Source: Streptomyces glaucescens
GTDB taxonomy: Bacteria; Actinomycetota; Actinomycetes; Streptomycetales; Streptomycetaceae
Direction: 5' to 3'
NCBI RefSeq assembly: GCF_000761215.1
Contig: NZ_CP009438.1
Coordinates: 2,871,501 to 2,935,500, forward strand
DNA length: 64,000 nucleotides
Under the pieces are notes generated by a model. It saw only the letters and a list, made by a program, of their open reading frames with translations. It was not told the origin of the DNA and did not search any database. Made by a program: the position numbers and the translations under genes. This document shows positions 7,745-15,511 of the stretch, piece after piece. Numbering within the stretch: position 1 is the first letter of the stretch; the number at the start of each line of letters is the position of its first letter.

Positions 7745-8892
7745 AGGGAGACCTCCGGCACGTCGAGGCGGCGGCCCTCGGCGGAGGACTTCAGGCCGAG
7801 TTCGGCGAGCTGGACGCCGCGGGCGCCGGCGAGCAGGTCCCAGTGGTAGGGGGCGTCGGCGTGGACGTGCCTGAGGAACAGCTCCCACTGGGCCTTGAAG
7901 CCGTTGTCGAAGTCCTGGTTGTCGGGGACCTCCTGCCACTGGTCGCGGAAGACCTCGGTGGCGGGGATGTCGGGGTTCCAGACCGGCTTGGGGGTGGCGC
8001 TGCGGTGCTGGACGCGGCAGTTGCGCAGGCCCGCGACGGCGGAGCCCTCGGTGCCGTCGACCTGGAACTCGACCAGTTCGTCGCGGTTGACGCGGACCGC
8101 CCAGGAGGAGTTGATCTGGGCGACGGCGCCGCCCTCGAGTTCGAAGATGCCGTAGGCGGCGTCGTCGGCGGTGGCGTCGTAGGGCTTGCCGTCCTCGTCC
8201 CAGCGCTGCGGGATGTGGGTGGCGGTGAGGGCCTGGACGGACTTCACGCGGCCGAACAGCTCGTGCAGGACGTACTCCCAGTGCGGGAACATGTCGACGA
8301 CGATGCCGCCGCCGTCCTCGGCGCGGTAGTTCCACGACGGGCGCTGGGCGGCCTGCCAGTCGCCCTCGAACACCCAGTAGCCGAACTCGCCGCGCACGGA
8401 GAGGATGCGGCCGAAGAAGCCGCCGTCGATGAGGCGCTTGAGCTTGAGCAGGCCCGGCAGGAACAGCTTGTCCTGGACGACGCCGTGCTTGACGCCCTTC
8501 TCGTGGGCGAGGCGGGCCAGTTCGAGGGCGCCGTCGAGGCCGGTGGCGGTGGGCTTCTCGGTGTAGATGTGCTTGCCGGCCGCGATCGCCTTGCGGATGG
8601 CGTCCTCGCGGGCCGAGGTGACCTGCGCGTCGAAGTAGATGCCGACGGCGGGGTCGGCGAGGACGGCGTCCAGGTCGGTGGAGACGTGCTCCAGGCCGTG
8701 CCGCTCGGCGAGCGCCTTGAGCGCGTGCTCGCGGCGGCCGACGAGGACCGGCTCGGGCCACAGCACGGTGCCGTCGCCGAGGTCGAGGCCACCCTGCTCC
8801 CGGATGGCGAGGATGGAGCGGACGAGGTGCTGGCGGTAGCCCATGCGCCCCGTCACACCGTTCATGGCGATACGCACCGTCTTGCGTGTCAC
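7741..8892 (-). CDS. Gfo/Idh/MocA family oxidoreductase
   Basis: 383 residues from GTG 8892 with AAGGGAT upstream. N-terminal Rossmann fold with NGVTGRMGYRQHL near residues 11-23 and the family motif EKPTA at 112-116 (Lys113 catalytic). The C-terminal domain contains EDGGGIVVDMFPHWEY, the position of the usual catalytic Asp/His. It should be NAD(P)-dependent and oxidise a sugar, inositol or related polyol in the cytoplasm. First gene of the operon; a LacI-type palindrome lies about 80 bp upstream and a LacI regulator is divergent. No transporter is adjacent. Confidence 0.9.
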   Translation of the reverse strand: MTRKTVRIAMNGVTGRMGYRQHLVRSILAIREQGGLDLGDGTVLWPEPVLVGRREHALKALAERHGLEHVSTDLDAVLADPAVGIYFDAQVTSAREDAIRKAIAAGKHIYTEKPTATGLDGALELARLAHEKGVKHGVVQDKLFLPGLLKLKRLIDGGFFGRILSVRGEFGYWVFEGDWQAAQRPSWNYRAEDGGGIVVDMFPHWEYVLHELFGRVKSVQALTATHIPQRWDEDGKPYDATADDAAYGIFELEGGAVAQINSSWAVRVNRDELVEFQVDGTEGSAVAGLRNCRVQHRSATPKPVWNPDIPATEVFRDQWQEVPDNQDFDNGFKAQWELFLRHVHADAPYHWDLLAGARGVQLAELGLKSSAEGRRLDVPEVSL

Positions 8893-8968
8893 GTCGATCC
8901 CTTCCCAGGCGTCGTACGCGGTGGATGCGCGCCGCGTACGCCCCCGGGCGGTGACTGGTGAGCGGTAC

Positions 8969-8982
8969 AGCAAGCGCTTTCT
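8969..8982 (-). promoter_or_regulatory. Candidate LacI-family operator upstream of the oxidoreductase operon
   Basis: AGCAAGCGCTTTCT contains the perfect palindrome AAGCGCTT (8972-8979), typical of LacI/GalR-family sites. It sits about 80 bp before the GTG at 8892, between the operon and its divergent LacI gene. On the minus strand a TATAGA (-10-like) element overlaps its edge. Confidence 0.55.
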
Positions 8983-9236
8983 ATATGAGGAGAAGCTAGC
9001 CTCTCGGCAGGGGTCCGGACAAGACCACCGCACACTCGGTCTGTTCGAGGGGGCGAACAGGTGGGCCGGGCGGGCTTATGGTCTGCACGGAACCGCGAGC
9101 GGCCGGGCGGCCGTGTACGACGTCGGAGCGGGGAGGACCCCTCCCCCACGACGCCCGGCACGCCGGCGGCGACAACGCCGACGACGTACGACGAGGTACG
9201 ACAGATGCGCGAGACGCACGACCGGAGGACGACGAG

Positions 9237-10283
9237 ATGACGGTGACCCTGGCGGACGTGGCGGCCCGCGCCCAGGTCTCGCCCGCGACGGTGTCGCGCG
9301 TGCTGAACGGGAACTACCCCGTGGCCGCCTCGACCCGGGAGCGGGTCCTCAAGGCGGTCGACGAACTGGACTACGTGCTCAACGGCCCCGCGAGCGCACT
9401 CGCCGCCGCGACGTCCGACCTCGTCGGCATCCTCGTCAACGACATCGCCGACCCCTTCTTCGGGATCATGGCGAGCGCCATCCAGTCCGAGATCGGCGGC
9501 CCCGGCGGGCGCGCGGGCGGCGAACGGCTGGCCGTCGTCTGCAACACCGGCGGCTCACCCGAACGCGAACTCACCTACCTCACCCTGCTGCAACGCCAGC
9601 GGGCCGCCGCCGTGGTCCTCACCGGCGGCGCCATGGAGAACGCGCCGCACGCCGCGGCCGTCGCGGCGAAGCTGCGCAAGCTGAGCGAGGCCGGCACCCG
9701 GGTCGTGCTCTGCGGGCGCCCGCCCGCGCCCGACACCGACGCCGTCGCCCTCACCTTCGACAACCGGGGCGGCGGCAAGGAACTCACCGAGCACCTCATC
9801 GGGCTGGGCCACCGCCGCCTCGGCTACATCGCCGGCCCCGAGGAGCGCACCACCACCCGGCACCGCCTGGAGGGCCACCGCGCCGCGCTCGCCGCCGCCG
9901 GCATCGAGGAGGACCCCCGCTGGACGGTCCACGGCCGCTACGACCGCCGCTCCGGCTACGAGGCCACACTGGAACTCCTGCGCCGCGACCCCACGATCAC
10001 CGCGGTGGTCGCCGCGAACGACTCCGTCGCGCTCGGCGCCTGCGCCGCCCTGCGCGAGTCCGGCCTGCGCATTCCCGAGGACGTCTCCGTCGCCGGCTTC
10101 GACGACCTGCCCTTCAGCATCGACGCGGTGCCCTCCCTGACGACCGTGCGGCTGCCGCTCGCCGAGGCCGGAGCGCGGGCCGGCCGCATCGCGATGGGCC
10201 GTGAGGAGCCGCCGCCCGGCCGGGTCGCCACGGTGCGGGGGGAGCTGATGGTACGGGGGTCCTCCGCGGTGCCGCGGAGCTGA
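9237..10283 (+). CDS. LacI-family transcriptional regulator
   Basis: 348 residues, ATG 9237 preceded by CGGAGGAC. The N-terminal LacI helix-turn-helix VTLADVAARAQVSPATVSRVLNG with the hinge helix at about 50-60 (NGPASALAAATSDLVG), then a periplasmic-binding-like sugar domain: GILVNDIADPFFG, VVAANDSVALGACAALRESG and DVSVAGFDDLPF. Divergent from the oxidoreductase/DUF993/isomerase operon, with an AAGCGCTT palindrome between them, so it is likely the operon's repressor. A small GPGGRAGG insertion sits near residue 85. Ligand unknown. Confidence 0.9.
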   Translation: MTVTLADVAARAQVSPATVSRVLNGNYPVAASTRERVLKAVDELDYVLNGPASALAAATSDLVGILVNDIADPFFGIMASAIQSEIGGPGGRAGGERLAVVCNTGGSPERELTYLTLLQRQRAAAVVLTGGAMENAPHAAAVAAKLRKLSEAGTRVVLCGRPPAPDTDAVALTFDNRGGGKELTEHLIGLGHRRLGYIAGPEERTTTRHRLEGHRAALAAAGIEEDPRWTVHGRYDRRSGYEATLELLRRDPTITAVVAANDSVALGACAALRESGLRIPEDVSVAGFDDLPFSIDAVPSLTTVRLPLAEAGARAGRIAMGREEPPPGRVATVRGELMVRGSSAVPRS

Positions 10284-10308
10284 GCCGGCGGCACGCCCAC
10301 CGCGCGGT

Positions 10309-11052
10309 TCACCGTCCCGCGGCACCGGGCGACGGGTCCCCGGGGCCGAAGGCATCCCTCAGGTCGGCGAGGCGTGCGACGTCGTCGGATACCGACGCGC
10401 GTTCCGCGTCGTCGAGCCGGGTCGCGGAAGCCCGCGCCAGGGCTGCCGCGGCCGTCCGCTCGTCGCCGAGCCGGACGGCCAGGTCCGCGCGGAGGACGAG
10501 CAGGCGCAGCGACTGGACGGGCGCGGGACGGGCGCCGGGGAGGTCCAGCGCGCGGTCGACGATCCTGGCAGCGGCCTCGGGGTCGTCCCGGGAGTCCGCG
10601 AAGAGGGTGGCGTGATGGAGGGCCCGGGCGAAGGGGTCCCCGGGCGCGGGGCGGTGGTGGTGGTCGTCGTCGATCTCCTGGCCGACGCGGACGCAGTTGC
10701 CGCCCGGGTCGGTGAGGAGGAACTGCCGTACGCCGTGCGAGGTGTCCTTCAGCGGGCCGAGGCGCGGCAGTCCGCGGGCCGGGAGCCGGCCGTACGCCGC
10801 CTTCAGTCCGGCCCGGAAGTCCGCGTGGAGCCCGTCGACGTCGTCGGTGCGGACGTAACAGGTGCTGTAGGAGCTGGCGGGGTCGTGGCGCTTCATGCCG
10901 AAGAAGTGCAGCTGGATGCCGCCGCGCCGGACGACGGCGTACGGGTTGGGGCTGCGCTGCTCGAAGGTCACCTCGAAGCCGAGGGCCGCGTAGAAGTCGA
11001 GGACGGGCCGGAGGGTCCGGCACGGCAGGATCGGGATCGTCGTCTCGGCCAT
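10309..11052 (-). CDS. VOC-family (bleomycin-resistance-like) protein with helical C-terminal extension
   Basis: 247 residues from ATG 11052; the ribosome site is weak. Residues 1-128 are a glyoxalase/bleomycin resistance (VOC) domain: PILPCRTLRPVLDFYAALGFEV at the start, and LTDPGGNCVRVGQE as the C-terminal betaalphabeta motif with the Glu ligand. Residues about 145-247 are an extra Ala/Arg-rich helical tail resembling a degenerate TPR segment (DDPEAAARIVDRALDLPGAR, LRADLAVRLGDERTAAAALA), unusual for simple VOC proteins. Possible drug-binding or metal-dependent isomerase role; not testable from sequence. Confidence 0.8.
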   Translation of the reverse strand: MAETTIPILPCRTLRPVLDFYAALGFEVTFEQRSPNPYAVVRRGGIQLHFFGMKRHDPASSYSTCYVRTDDVDGLHADFRAGLKAAYGRLPARGLPRLGPLKDTSHGVRQFLLTDPGGNCVRVGQEIDDDHHHRPAPGDPFARALHHATLFADSRDDPEAAARIVDRALDLPGARPAPVQSLRLLVLRADLAVRLGDERTAAAALARASATRLDDAERASVSDDVARLADLRDAFGPGDPSPGAAGR

Positions 11053-11197
11053 GCCGACACCGTAGTCAAATTTGTCTAGTCGGGCCAGGCGGTCGGGGAC
11101 GTCCGTGCCGCGCTTTTTTTCTCCGCCGGACGATTACTTTCCGCCCCGGCGGCCGTCTACCTTCCGAACGGCAACCACCGACCCGGGAGACCCCACC

Positions 11198-11791
11198 ATG
11201 CGCATCGTCATCAGCGAGTTCATCAGCCTCGACGGAGTCGTCCAGGCGCCGGGCGGCCCCGAGGAGGACACCGACGGCGGGTTCGCGCACGGTGGCTGGA
11301 CGCACCCCTACTTCGACCCGGAGGTCGTCGGCGGAGCGTTCGACGCGGCCCTGGAGGGCGCCGACGCGCTGCTGTTCGGACGGCGGACGTGGCAGACGAT
11401 GGCGTCGGCGTGGCCGGAGCGGGCCGGGGACCCGTTCGCGGACCGGATGAACTCCATCCGGAAGTACGTGGTCTCGGACTCGCTCGGTGAATCCGACCTG
11501 ACCTGGGAGAACTCCGTCCGGATCGGGAGGTCGGAGGCCGTCGCCGAGCTGCGGAAGCTGCGGGAGGGCGACGGCGGCGGTCTGCTGGTGATGGGCAGCC
11601 CGACGCTGGCCCGCACGCTGATCACCGAAGGGCTCGTCGACGAGCTGCGGCTGATCGTGATGCCGGTCGTGCTCGGCGGCGGGAAGTCGATCTTCCCCGA
11701 CGGGGGCGGGAAGTTCCCCTTCGAACTGGTCTCCACGACGAGGTCGGACGCCGGCACGCTGGTGAACGTCTACCGGCGGGCCGCCGAGTAG
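11198..11791 (+). CDS. RibD C-terminal/dihydrofolate reductase-like protein
   Basis: 197 residues, ATG 11198 with CGGGAGA upstream. RibD_C fold: MRIVISEFISLDGVVQAPGG at the N-terminus, ALLFGRRTWQTMASAWPE (NADPH site) and LLVMGSPTLARTLITEGLVDELRLIVMPVVLGGGKSIFP toward the end. Members reduce small pteridine- or pyrimidine-like substrates with NADPH, but most stand-alone copies are uncharacterised. No riboflavin genes nearby. Monocistronic, between the VOC gene (opposite strand) and the MarR-GNAT fusion. Confidence 0.9.
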   Translation: MRIVISEFISLDGVVQAPGGPEEDTDGGFAHGGWTHPYFDPEVVGGAFDAALEGADALLFGRRTWQTMASAWPERAGDPFADRMNSIRKYVVSDSLGESDLTWENSVRIGRSEAVAELRKLREGDGGGLLVMGSPTLARTLITEGLVDELRLIVMPVVLGGGKSIFPDGGGKFPFELVSTTRSDAGTLVNVYRRAAE

Positions 11792-11843
11792 CACGAACCG
11801 TGGACGGGAGCGGGTCCCGCGCCTAGGCTCGAAACCGATCCTC

Positions 11844-11854
11844 TGACTCAGTCA
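11844..11854. promoter_or_regulatory. Candidate MarR operator
   Basis: TGACTCAGTCA is a perfect 5+1+5 palindrome, within CTCTGACTCAGTCAAAG. It lies 75 bp before the MarR-GNAT start and fits an autoregulatory MarR-type site. Not verified. Confidence 0.5.
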
Positions 11855-11928
11855 AAGACTGCCCCGACCGTTCGGCTGTCGGGCGGACACCGGAGACGTC
11901 GGAGCCATCGGAGCCATCGGGGGCGAGC

Positions 11929-12861
11929 ATGACCGTCGAAGACATCCGCTCCTTCAACCGCTTCTACACCCGTCTGATCGGCGCGCTGGACTACGGCCGT
12001 CGGCTGTACGCCCCGTACACCCTCACCGAGTCCCGCGTGCTCTACGAGCTGGCGCACTCCCCCCGCACCGACGTCGCCGACCTGCGCACCTGGCTGCACC
12101 TGGACGCGGGCTATCTGACCCGCATCCTGAACAAGTTCGAGACGGACGGGCTGATCGAGCGCGGCCCGTCGGAGCGGGATCCGCGGCGGCGGCGGATCCG
12201 GCTGACCACGCGGGGCCGGGAGACCGCCGATCTGCTGGACGAGCGGGCCCGGCAGGCGGTCGGCGCACTGCTGGCGGGGGTGGCGCCGGACGACCGGCCG
12301 CGGCTGGCGGAGGCGCTGCGGACCGTGCGGACGCTGCTGTCGGGCGACCGGGCGCCCCGTCCCGAGGACGTCGTGCTGCGCGAGCCCGCCCCCGGCGACC
12401 TGGGCTGGATCGTCCAGCGCAACGCCGCGCTGTACGCCGCCGAGTACGACTGGAACGCCGAGTACGAGGGCTTGGTCGCGCGGATCGTCGCGGACTTCGC
12501 GGAGGATCACGACCCCCACCTGGAGCGGGTGTGGATCGCCGAGCTGGACGGGGCACCGGTGGGGTGTGTGATGTGCGTACGGGACGCGGCGCCCGGCACG
12601 GCGCGGCTGCGGCTGCTGCTGGTCGAACCCGGCGCGCGCGGCCTCGGCATCGGCGACCGGCTGGTCACGGCGGTCGTCGGCTTCGCCCGCGGGGCCGGCT
12701 ACCACGAGCTGGTGCTGTGGACGAACGACGTGCTCACCACCGCCCGCCGGATCTACCAGCGGCACGGTTTCGTGCTGGTCGCCGAGAAACCGCACCGCTC
12801 CTTCGGCCAGGATCTCGTCGGGCAGGACTGGCGGCTGGATCTGCGCGTACGGGCGGAGTGA
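11929..12861 (+). CDS. MarR-GNAT fusion (HTH regulator with N-acetyltransferase domain)
   Basis: 310 residues from ATG 11929. Residues 1-140 form a MarR winged helix: LTESRVLYELAHS, then LHLDAGYLTRILNKFETDGLIERGPSERDPRRRRIRLT (recognition helix and wing). Residues 150-310 form a GNAT acetyltransferase with LRLLLVEPGARGLGIGDRLV carrying the acetyl-CoA RGLGIG loop and ARRIYQRHGFVLV as the terminal motif. The fusion is a known streptomycete architecture. A palindrome 75 bp upstream suggests autoregulation. Acetyl acceptor unknown. Confidence 0.9.
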   Translation: MTVEDIRSFNRFYTRLIGALDYGRRLYAPYTLTESRVLYELAHSPRTDVADLRTWLHLDAGYLTRILNKFETDGLIERGPSERDPRRRRIRLTTRGRETADLLDERARQAVGALLAGVAPDDRPRLAEALRTVRTLLSGDRAPRPEDVVLREPAPGDLGWIVQRNAALYAAEYDWNAEYEGLVARIVADFAEDHDPHLERVWIAELDGAPVGCVMCVRDAAPGTARLRLLLVEPGARGLGIGDRLVTAVVGFARGAGYHELVLWTNDVLTTARRIYQRHGFVLVAEKPHRSFGQDLVGQDWRLDLRVRAE

Positions 12862-12879
12862 CGAGTAGGGTCGTTGAGT

Positions 12880-13683
12880 ATGAAGTTGGCGTTCTCCACT
12901 CTCGGCGTCCCCGGTCTCCCCCTCCCCGATGTGCTGCGCCTCGCGGCGGAACACGGCTACCACGGGGTCGAACTGCGCGCGCACCCGGAGGAACCGGTGC
13001 ACCCAGGTCTCGGCCCGGACGAACGCGCACAGGTGGCCGCCGAGTTCAAGGCGGCCGGTGTCGAACCCCTCGCGCTCGCCGGGTACACGCGGATGGCCGC
13101 GCCCGGCGACGACGAGCCGGTGCTGGCGGACATCCGCGCCCTGTTGGACCTGGCCCGCGATCTCGGCGCCCCGTTCGTGCGGGTGCTGCCCGGCGCGGAC
13201 GCGGCGACCGTGCCCGCGGAGGAGTCCGACGCGGTCGCCGCCCGCCGGCTGGGCGTCGCCGCCGAACTCGCCGCCGACGCGGGCGTACGGATCCTGCTGG
13301 AGACGCACGACTCGCACCGCACCGGCGCCGACGCGATCCGGGTCCTGGGCCCGGTCGGGCACCGGCACGTGGGCGCGCTGTGGGACGTGCTGCACACCTG
13401 GCTGGGCGGCGAGCAGCCCTCGGAGACCTACGCGGCCCTCGCCCCGCACCTGGGCTACGTCCAGGTGAAGGACGTCGCCTCCGCCGACGACACCGCCCCG
13501 CTGCCGCTCGGCGCCGGCGTGCTGCCCGTCGCCGAGGTGGTGGAGGTGCTGTCCCGGCACGGCTGGGACGGCTGGCTGTGCTGGGAGTACGAGAAGCGGT
13601 GGTACGAGTCGGCGGCCCCGCTGCCGGAGCTGCTGGGCGCGGGCCGGGACCATCTGGCGCGGCTGCTCAACGATTCGGCGTGA
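12880..13683 (+). CDS. Sugar phosphate isomerase/epimerase-like protein
   Basis: 267 residues. ATG 12880 chosen (MKLAFSTLGVPG); a TTG at 12874 is in frame. Same AP endonuclease 2 / xylose isomerase-like TIM barrel class as the protein at 5763-6596, but only distantly similar. Metal-site segments: VRILLETHDSHRTG, VGALWDVLHTWLGGEQ, YVQVKDVASADDTAPLPLGAG and GWLCWEYEKRW. It starts 18 bp after the MarR-GNAT stop and may be co-transcribed. Substrate unknown. Confidence 0.85.
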   Translation: MKLAFSTLGVPGLPLPDVLRLAAEHGYHGVELRAHPEEPVHPGLGPDERAQVAAEFKAAGVEPLALAGYTRMAAPGDDEPVLADIRALLDLARDLGAPFVRVLPGADAATVPAEESDAVAARRLGVAAELAADAGVRILLETHDSHRTGADAIRVLGPVGHRHVGALWDVLHTWLGGEQPSETYAALAPHLGYVQVKDVASADDTAPLPLGAGVLPVAEVVEVLSRHGWDGWLCWEYEKRWYESAAPLPELLGAGRDHLARLLNDSA

Positions 13684-13803
13684 GCGGTTCCGTGTGAGCG
13701 GCGCGGCGTGAACGCTCCGGGGTGAGCGGTGCGGCGTGAGCCGTTCCCCGTGAGCCAAGGCGTGAACGCCTCCGTGTGAGCGGCGCGGCGTGCCCGGACC
13801 GCT
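13680..13803. repeat. 14-bp tandem repeat between convergent genes
   Basis: Units beginning GTGA recur at 13680, 13694, 13708, 13722, 13736, 13750, 13762, 13776, and a ninth degenerate unit (GTGC) starts at 13790. Spacing is 14 bp except one 12-bp step. Consensus is about GTGAGCGGTGCGGC. The first unit includes the stop codon of the isomerase gene. The period is not a multiple of three, so it is not coding. Confidence 0.85.
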
Positions 13804-13870
13804 CCGGCCGCGGCGTCCCGGGACGTCCCGCGCGTGGTCGTCCGGACCGCCCGCGGGATGTCCGGCCGGG

Positions 13871-15106
13871 TCAGCCGAGGGCCGCGCGCAGTGCGGCGAA
13901 CTCCTCGTGGAAGCCGGGGAAGGTCTTGCGGACGCATCCGGGGTCGTCGAAGGAGATCCCGGGTGCGCGCAGGCCCGCCACCGCGAAGGACATCACGATG
14001 CGGTGGTCGCCGTAGGACTTGATCTCGACGCCGGACGCCGGGGTGCCGGGCTGGATCTCGATCCAGTCCGGGCCCGTCTCGACCGCCACACCGAGCCGCC
14101 GCAGGTTCTCCGCGCAGGCCTCCAGCCGGTCGCACTCCTTCACCCGCGTGTTGGCGACGTCCTCGATGCGCACCGGGCCGGAGGCGTACGGGGCGATCGC
14201 GGCGAGGGTCGGCATGGTGTCGGAGATGTCCCGCATGTTGACGGTGAGGCCGCGCAGTTCACCGGTGCCGCGCACGGTCGTGCGGTCCGCGCCGGTCTCC
14301 ACGTGGGCGCCCATGCGGCGCAGTACGTCCACGAAGGCCAGGTCGCCCTGGAGGGCCCCCTCACCGAGGCCGGGCACGGTGACCTCGCCGCCGGTGAGCG
14401 CGGCGGCGGCGAAGAAGTAGCTGGCGGTGGAGGCGTCGGGCTCGATCGCGTAGGTGGTGGCCCGGTAGCCGCCCGGCGGGACGACGAAGGTGTCGCCCTC
14501 GCGGCTCACCCGCACGCCGAAGGCGCGCATCATCGCGAGCGTGATCTCCACGTACGGCACGGAGACCAGGTCCGTGACGGTGATCCGCAGGCCCTGCCGG
14601 GTGAGCGGGCCGAGCAGCAGCAGCGCCGTCAGGTACTGCGAGGACAGGCCCGCGTCCAGGGTGACCTCGCCGCCCTCCACGCCCGCCGCCTCGACGGTCA
14701 GCGGGTGGTGGCCCTCCTTCTCCTCGTGCCGCAGCTTCACGCCGAGGTCGCGCAGGGCCCGGGTGAGCGGCAGCAGGGGGCGGCGGCGCATCTGCTCGGA
14801 GGCGTCGAAGCGGTAGGTGCCGTGGCCGGCGGCTGCGAGGGCGGGGAGGAAGCGGGCCGTGGTCGCGCCGTCGCGGCAGTAGACGTCGGCCTCCGTCACG
14901 GCCGGGCCCTCGGGGCGCCCGTCGACCTGCCAGGTGTCGGGGGTGCGGCCCACCCGGTAGCCGAGCCGTACCAGGCCCTCGGCGAAGCCCTCGGTGTCGT
15001 CGGACCGCAGGGGCCGGACGAGAGTCGTGACGCCGTCGGCTGCCGCCGCGAGGAACAGGGCGCGGGCGGTGATGGACTTGGAACCGGGGATGTCGACTAC
15101 GGGCAT
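13871..15106 (-). CDS. aroA: EPSP synthase (3-phosphoshikimate 1-carboxyvinyltransferase)
   Basis: 411 residues from ATG 15106. AroA signatures: IPGSKSITARALFLAAAADG at 5-24 (phosphate-binding Lys/Ser), LRSDDTEGF, SSQYLTALLLLGPL in the middle, NMRDISDTMPTLAAIAPYA and SYGDHRIVMSFAVAGLRAPG (catalytic Asp/Glu and substrate Arg region). The reaction adds PEP to shikimate 3-phosphate in the aromatic pathway. No other aro gene is adjacent. Streptomycetes usually carry the housekeeping aroA elsewhere, so this may be a second copy, but that cannot be judged from one window. Confidence 0.9.
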   Translation of the reverse strand: MPVVDIPGSKSITARALFLAAAADGVTTLVRPLRSDDTEGFAEGLVRLGYRVGRTPDTWQVDGRPEGPAVTEADVYCRDGATTARFLPALAAAGHGTYRFDASEQMRRRPLLPLTRALRDLGVKLRHEEKEGHHPLTVEAAGVEGGEVTLDAGLSSQYLTALLLLGPLTRQGLRITVTDLVSVPYVEITLAMMRAFGVRVSREGDTFVVPPGGYRATTYAIEPDASTASYFFAAAALTGGEVTVPGLGEGALQGDLAFVDVLRRMGAHVETGADRTTVRGTGELRGLTVNMRDISDTMPTLAAIAPYASGPVRIEDVANTRVKECDRLEACAENLRRLGVAVETGPDWIEIQPGTPASGVEIKSYGDHRIVMSFAVAGLRAPGISFDDPGCVRKTFPGFHEEFAALRAALG

Positions 15107-15430
15107 GCCCCAATGATCGCCCAATCGGGGCTCCGCGCGCCGCAACGTCCATGAGATGGACCGCCGGACCGGGCCCTTTCTGCCGTGCCCCGGCGGCCCC
15201 GTGCACCGGCCGCTCCCCTGCCCCTGCCTCTGCCTCTGCCGGGCCGCTTCCCCCTGCCCGCTCCGCCCCCGCGCCCCGGTGGCCCCGCTGCGCCGGGAAC
15301 GGGCCGGCGCCGCCCGGGTGGCACCGCCGGGTCACCGGGCTGCCACCGCCCCGGCCGACGGTGTGCCGCCGTCGGCGCGCCCCCCTCGCCTGCGCCGGCG
15401 GGGCCTGCTCGCTGGGTACTGTGCGTTCCC

Positions 15431-15477
15431 TTGACTGGCAGAAACTTCCCGGATATTGGTGACCCCTCGGAAGTTTC
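15431..15477 (+). promoter_or_regulatory. Promoter and inverted-repeat operator of the GH3 gene
   Basis: TTGACT (15431-15436) and TATTGG (15454-15459) are 17 bp apart, a plausible -35/-10 pair. A perfect 9-bp inverted repeat flanks the -10: GAAACTTCC at 15441-15449 inside the spacer and GGAAGTTTC at 15469-15477 near the expected start site. This is a likely repressor site. The preceding 15110-15430 stretch is very GC-rich with a short CTGCCY-type hexamer run and no credible gene. Confidence 0.55.
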
Positions 15478-15511
15478 CTTCAGCGGACCACTTCCTCCGG
15501 AAGGAGCGCAC

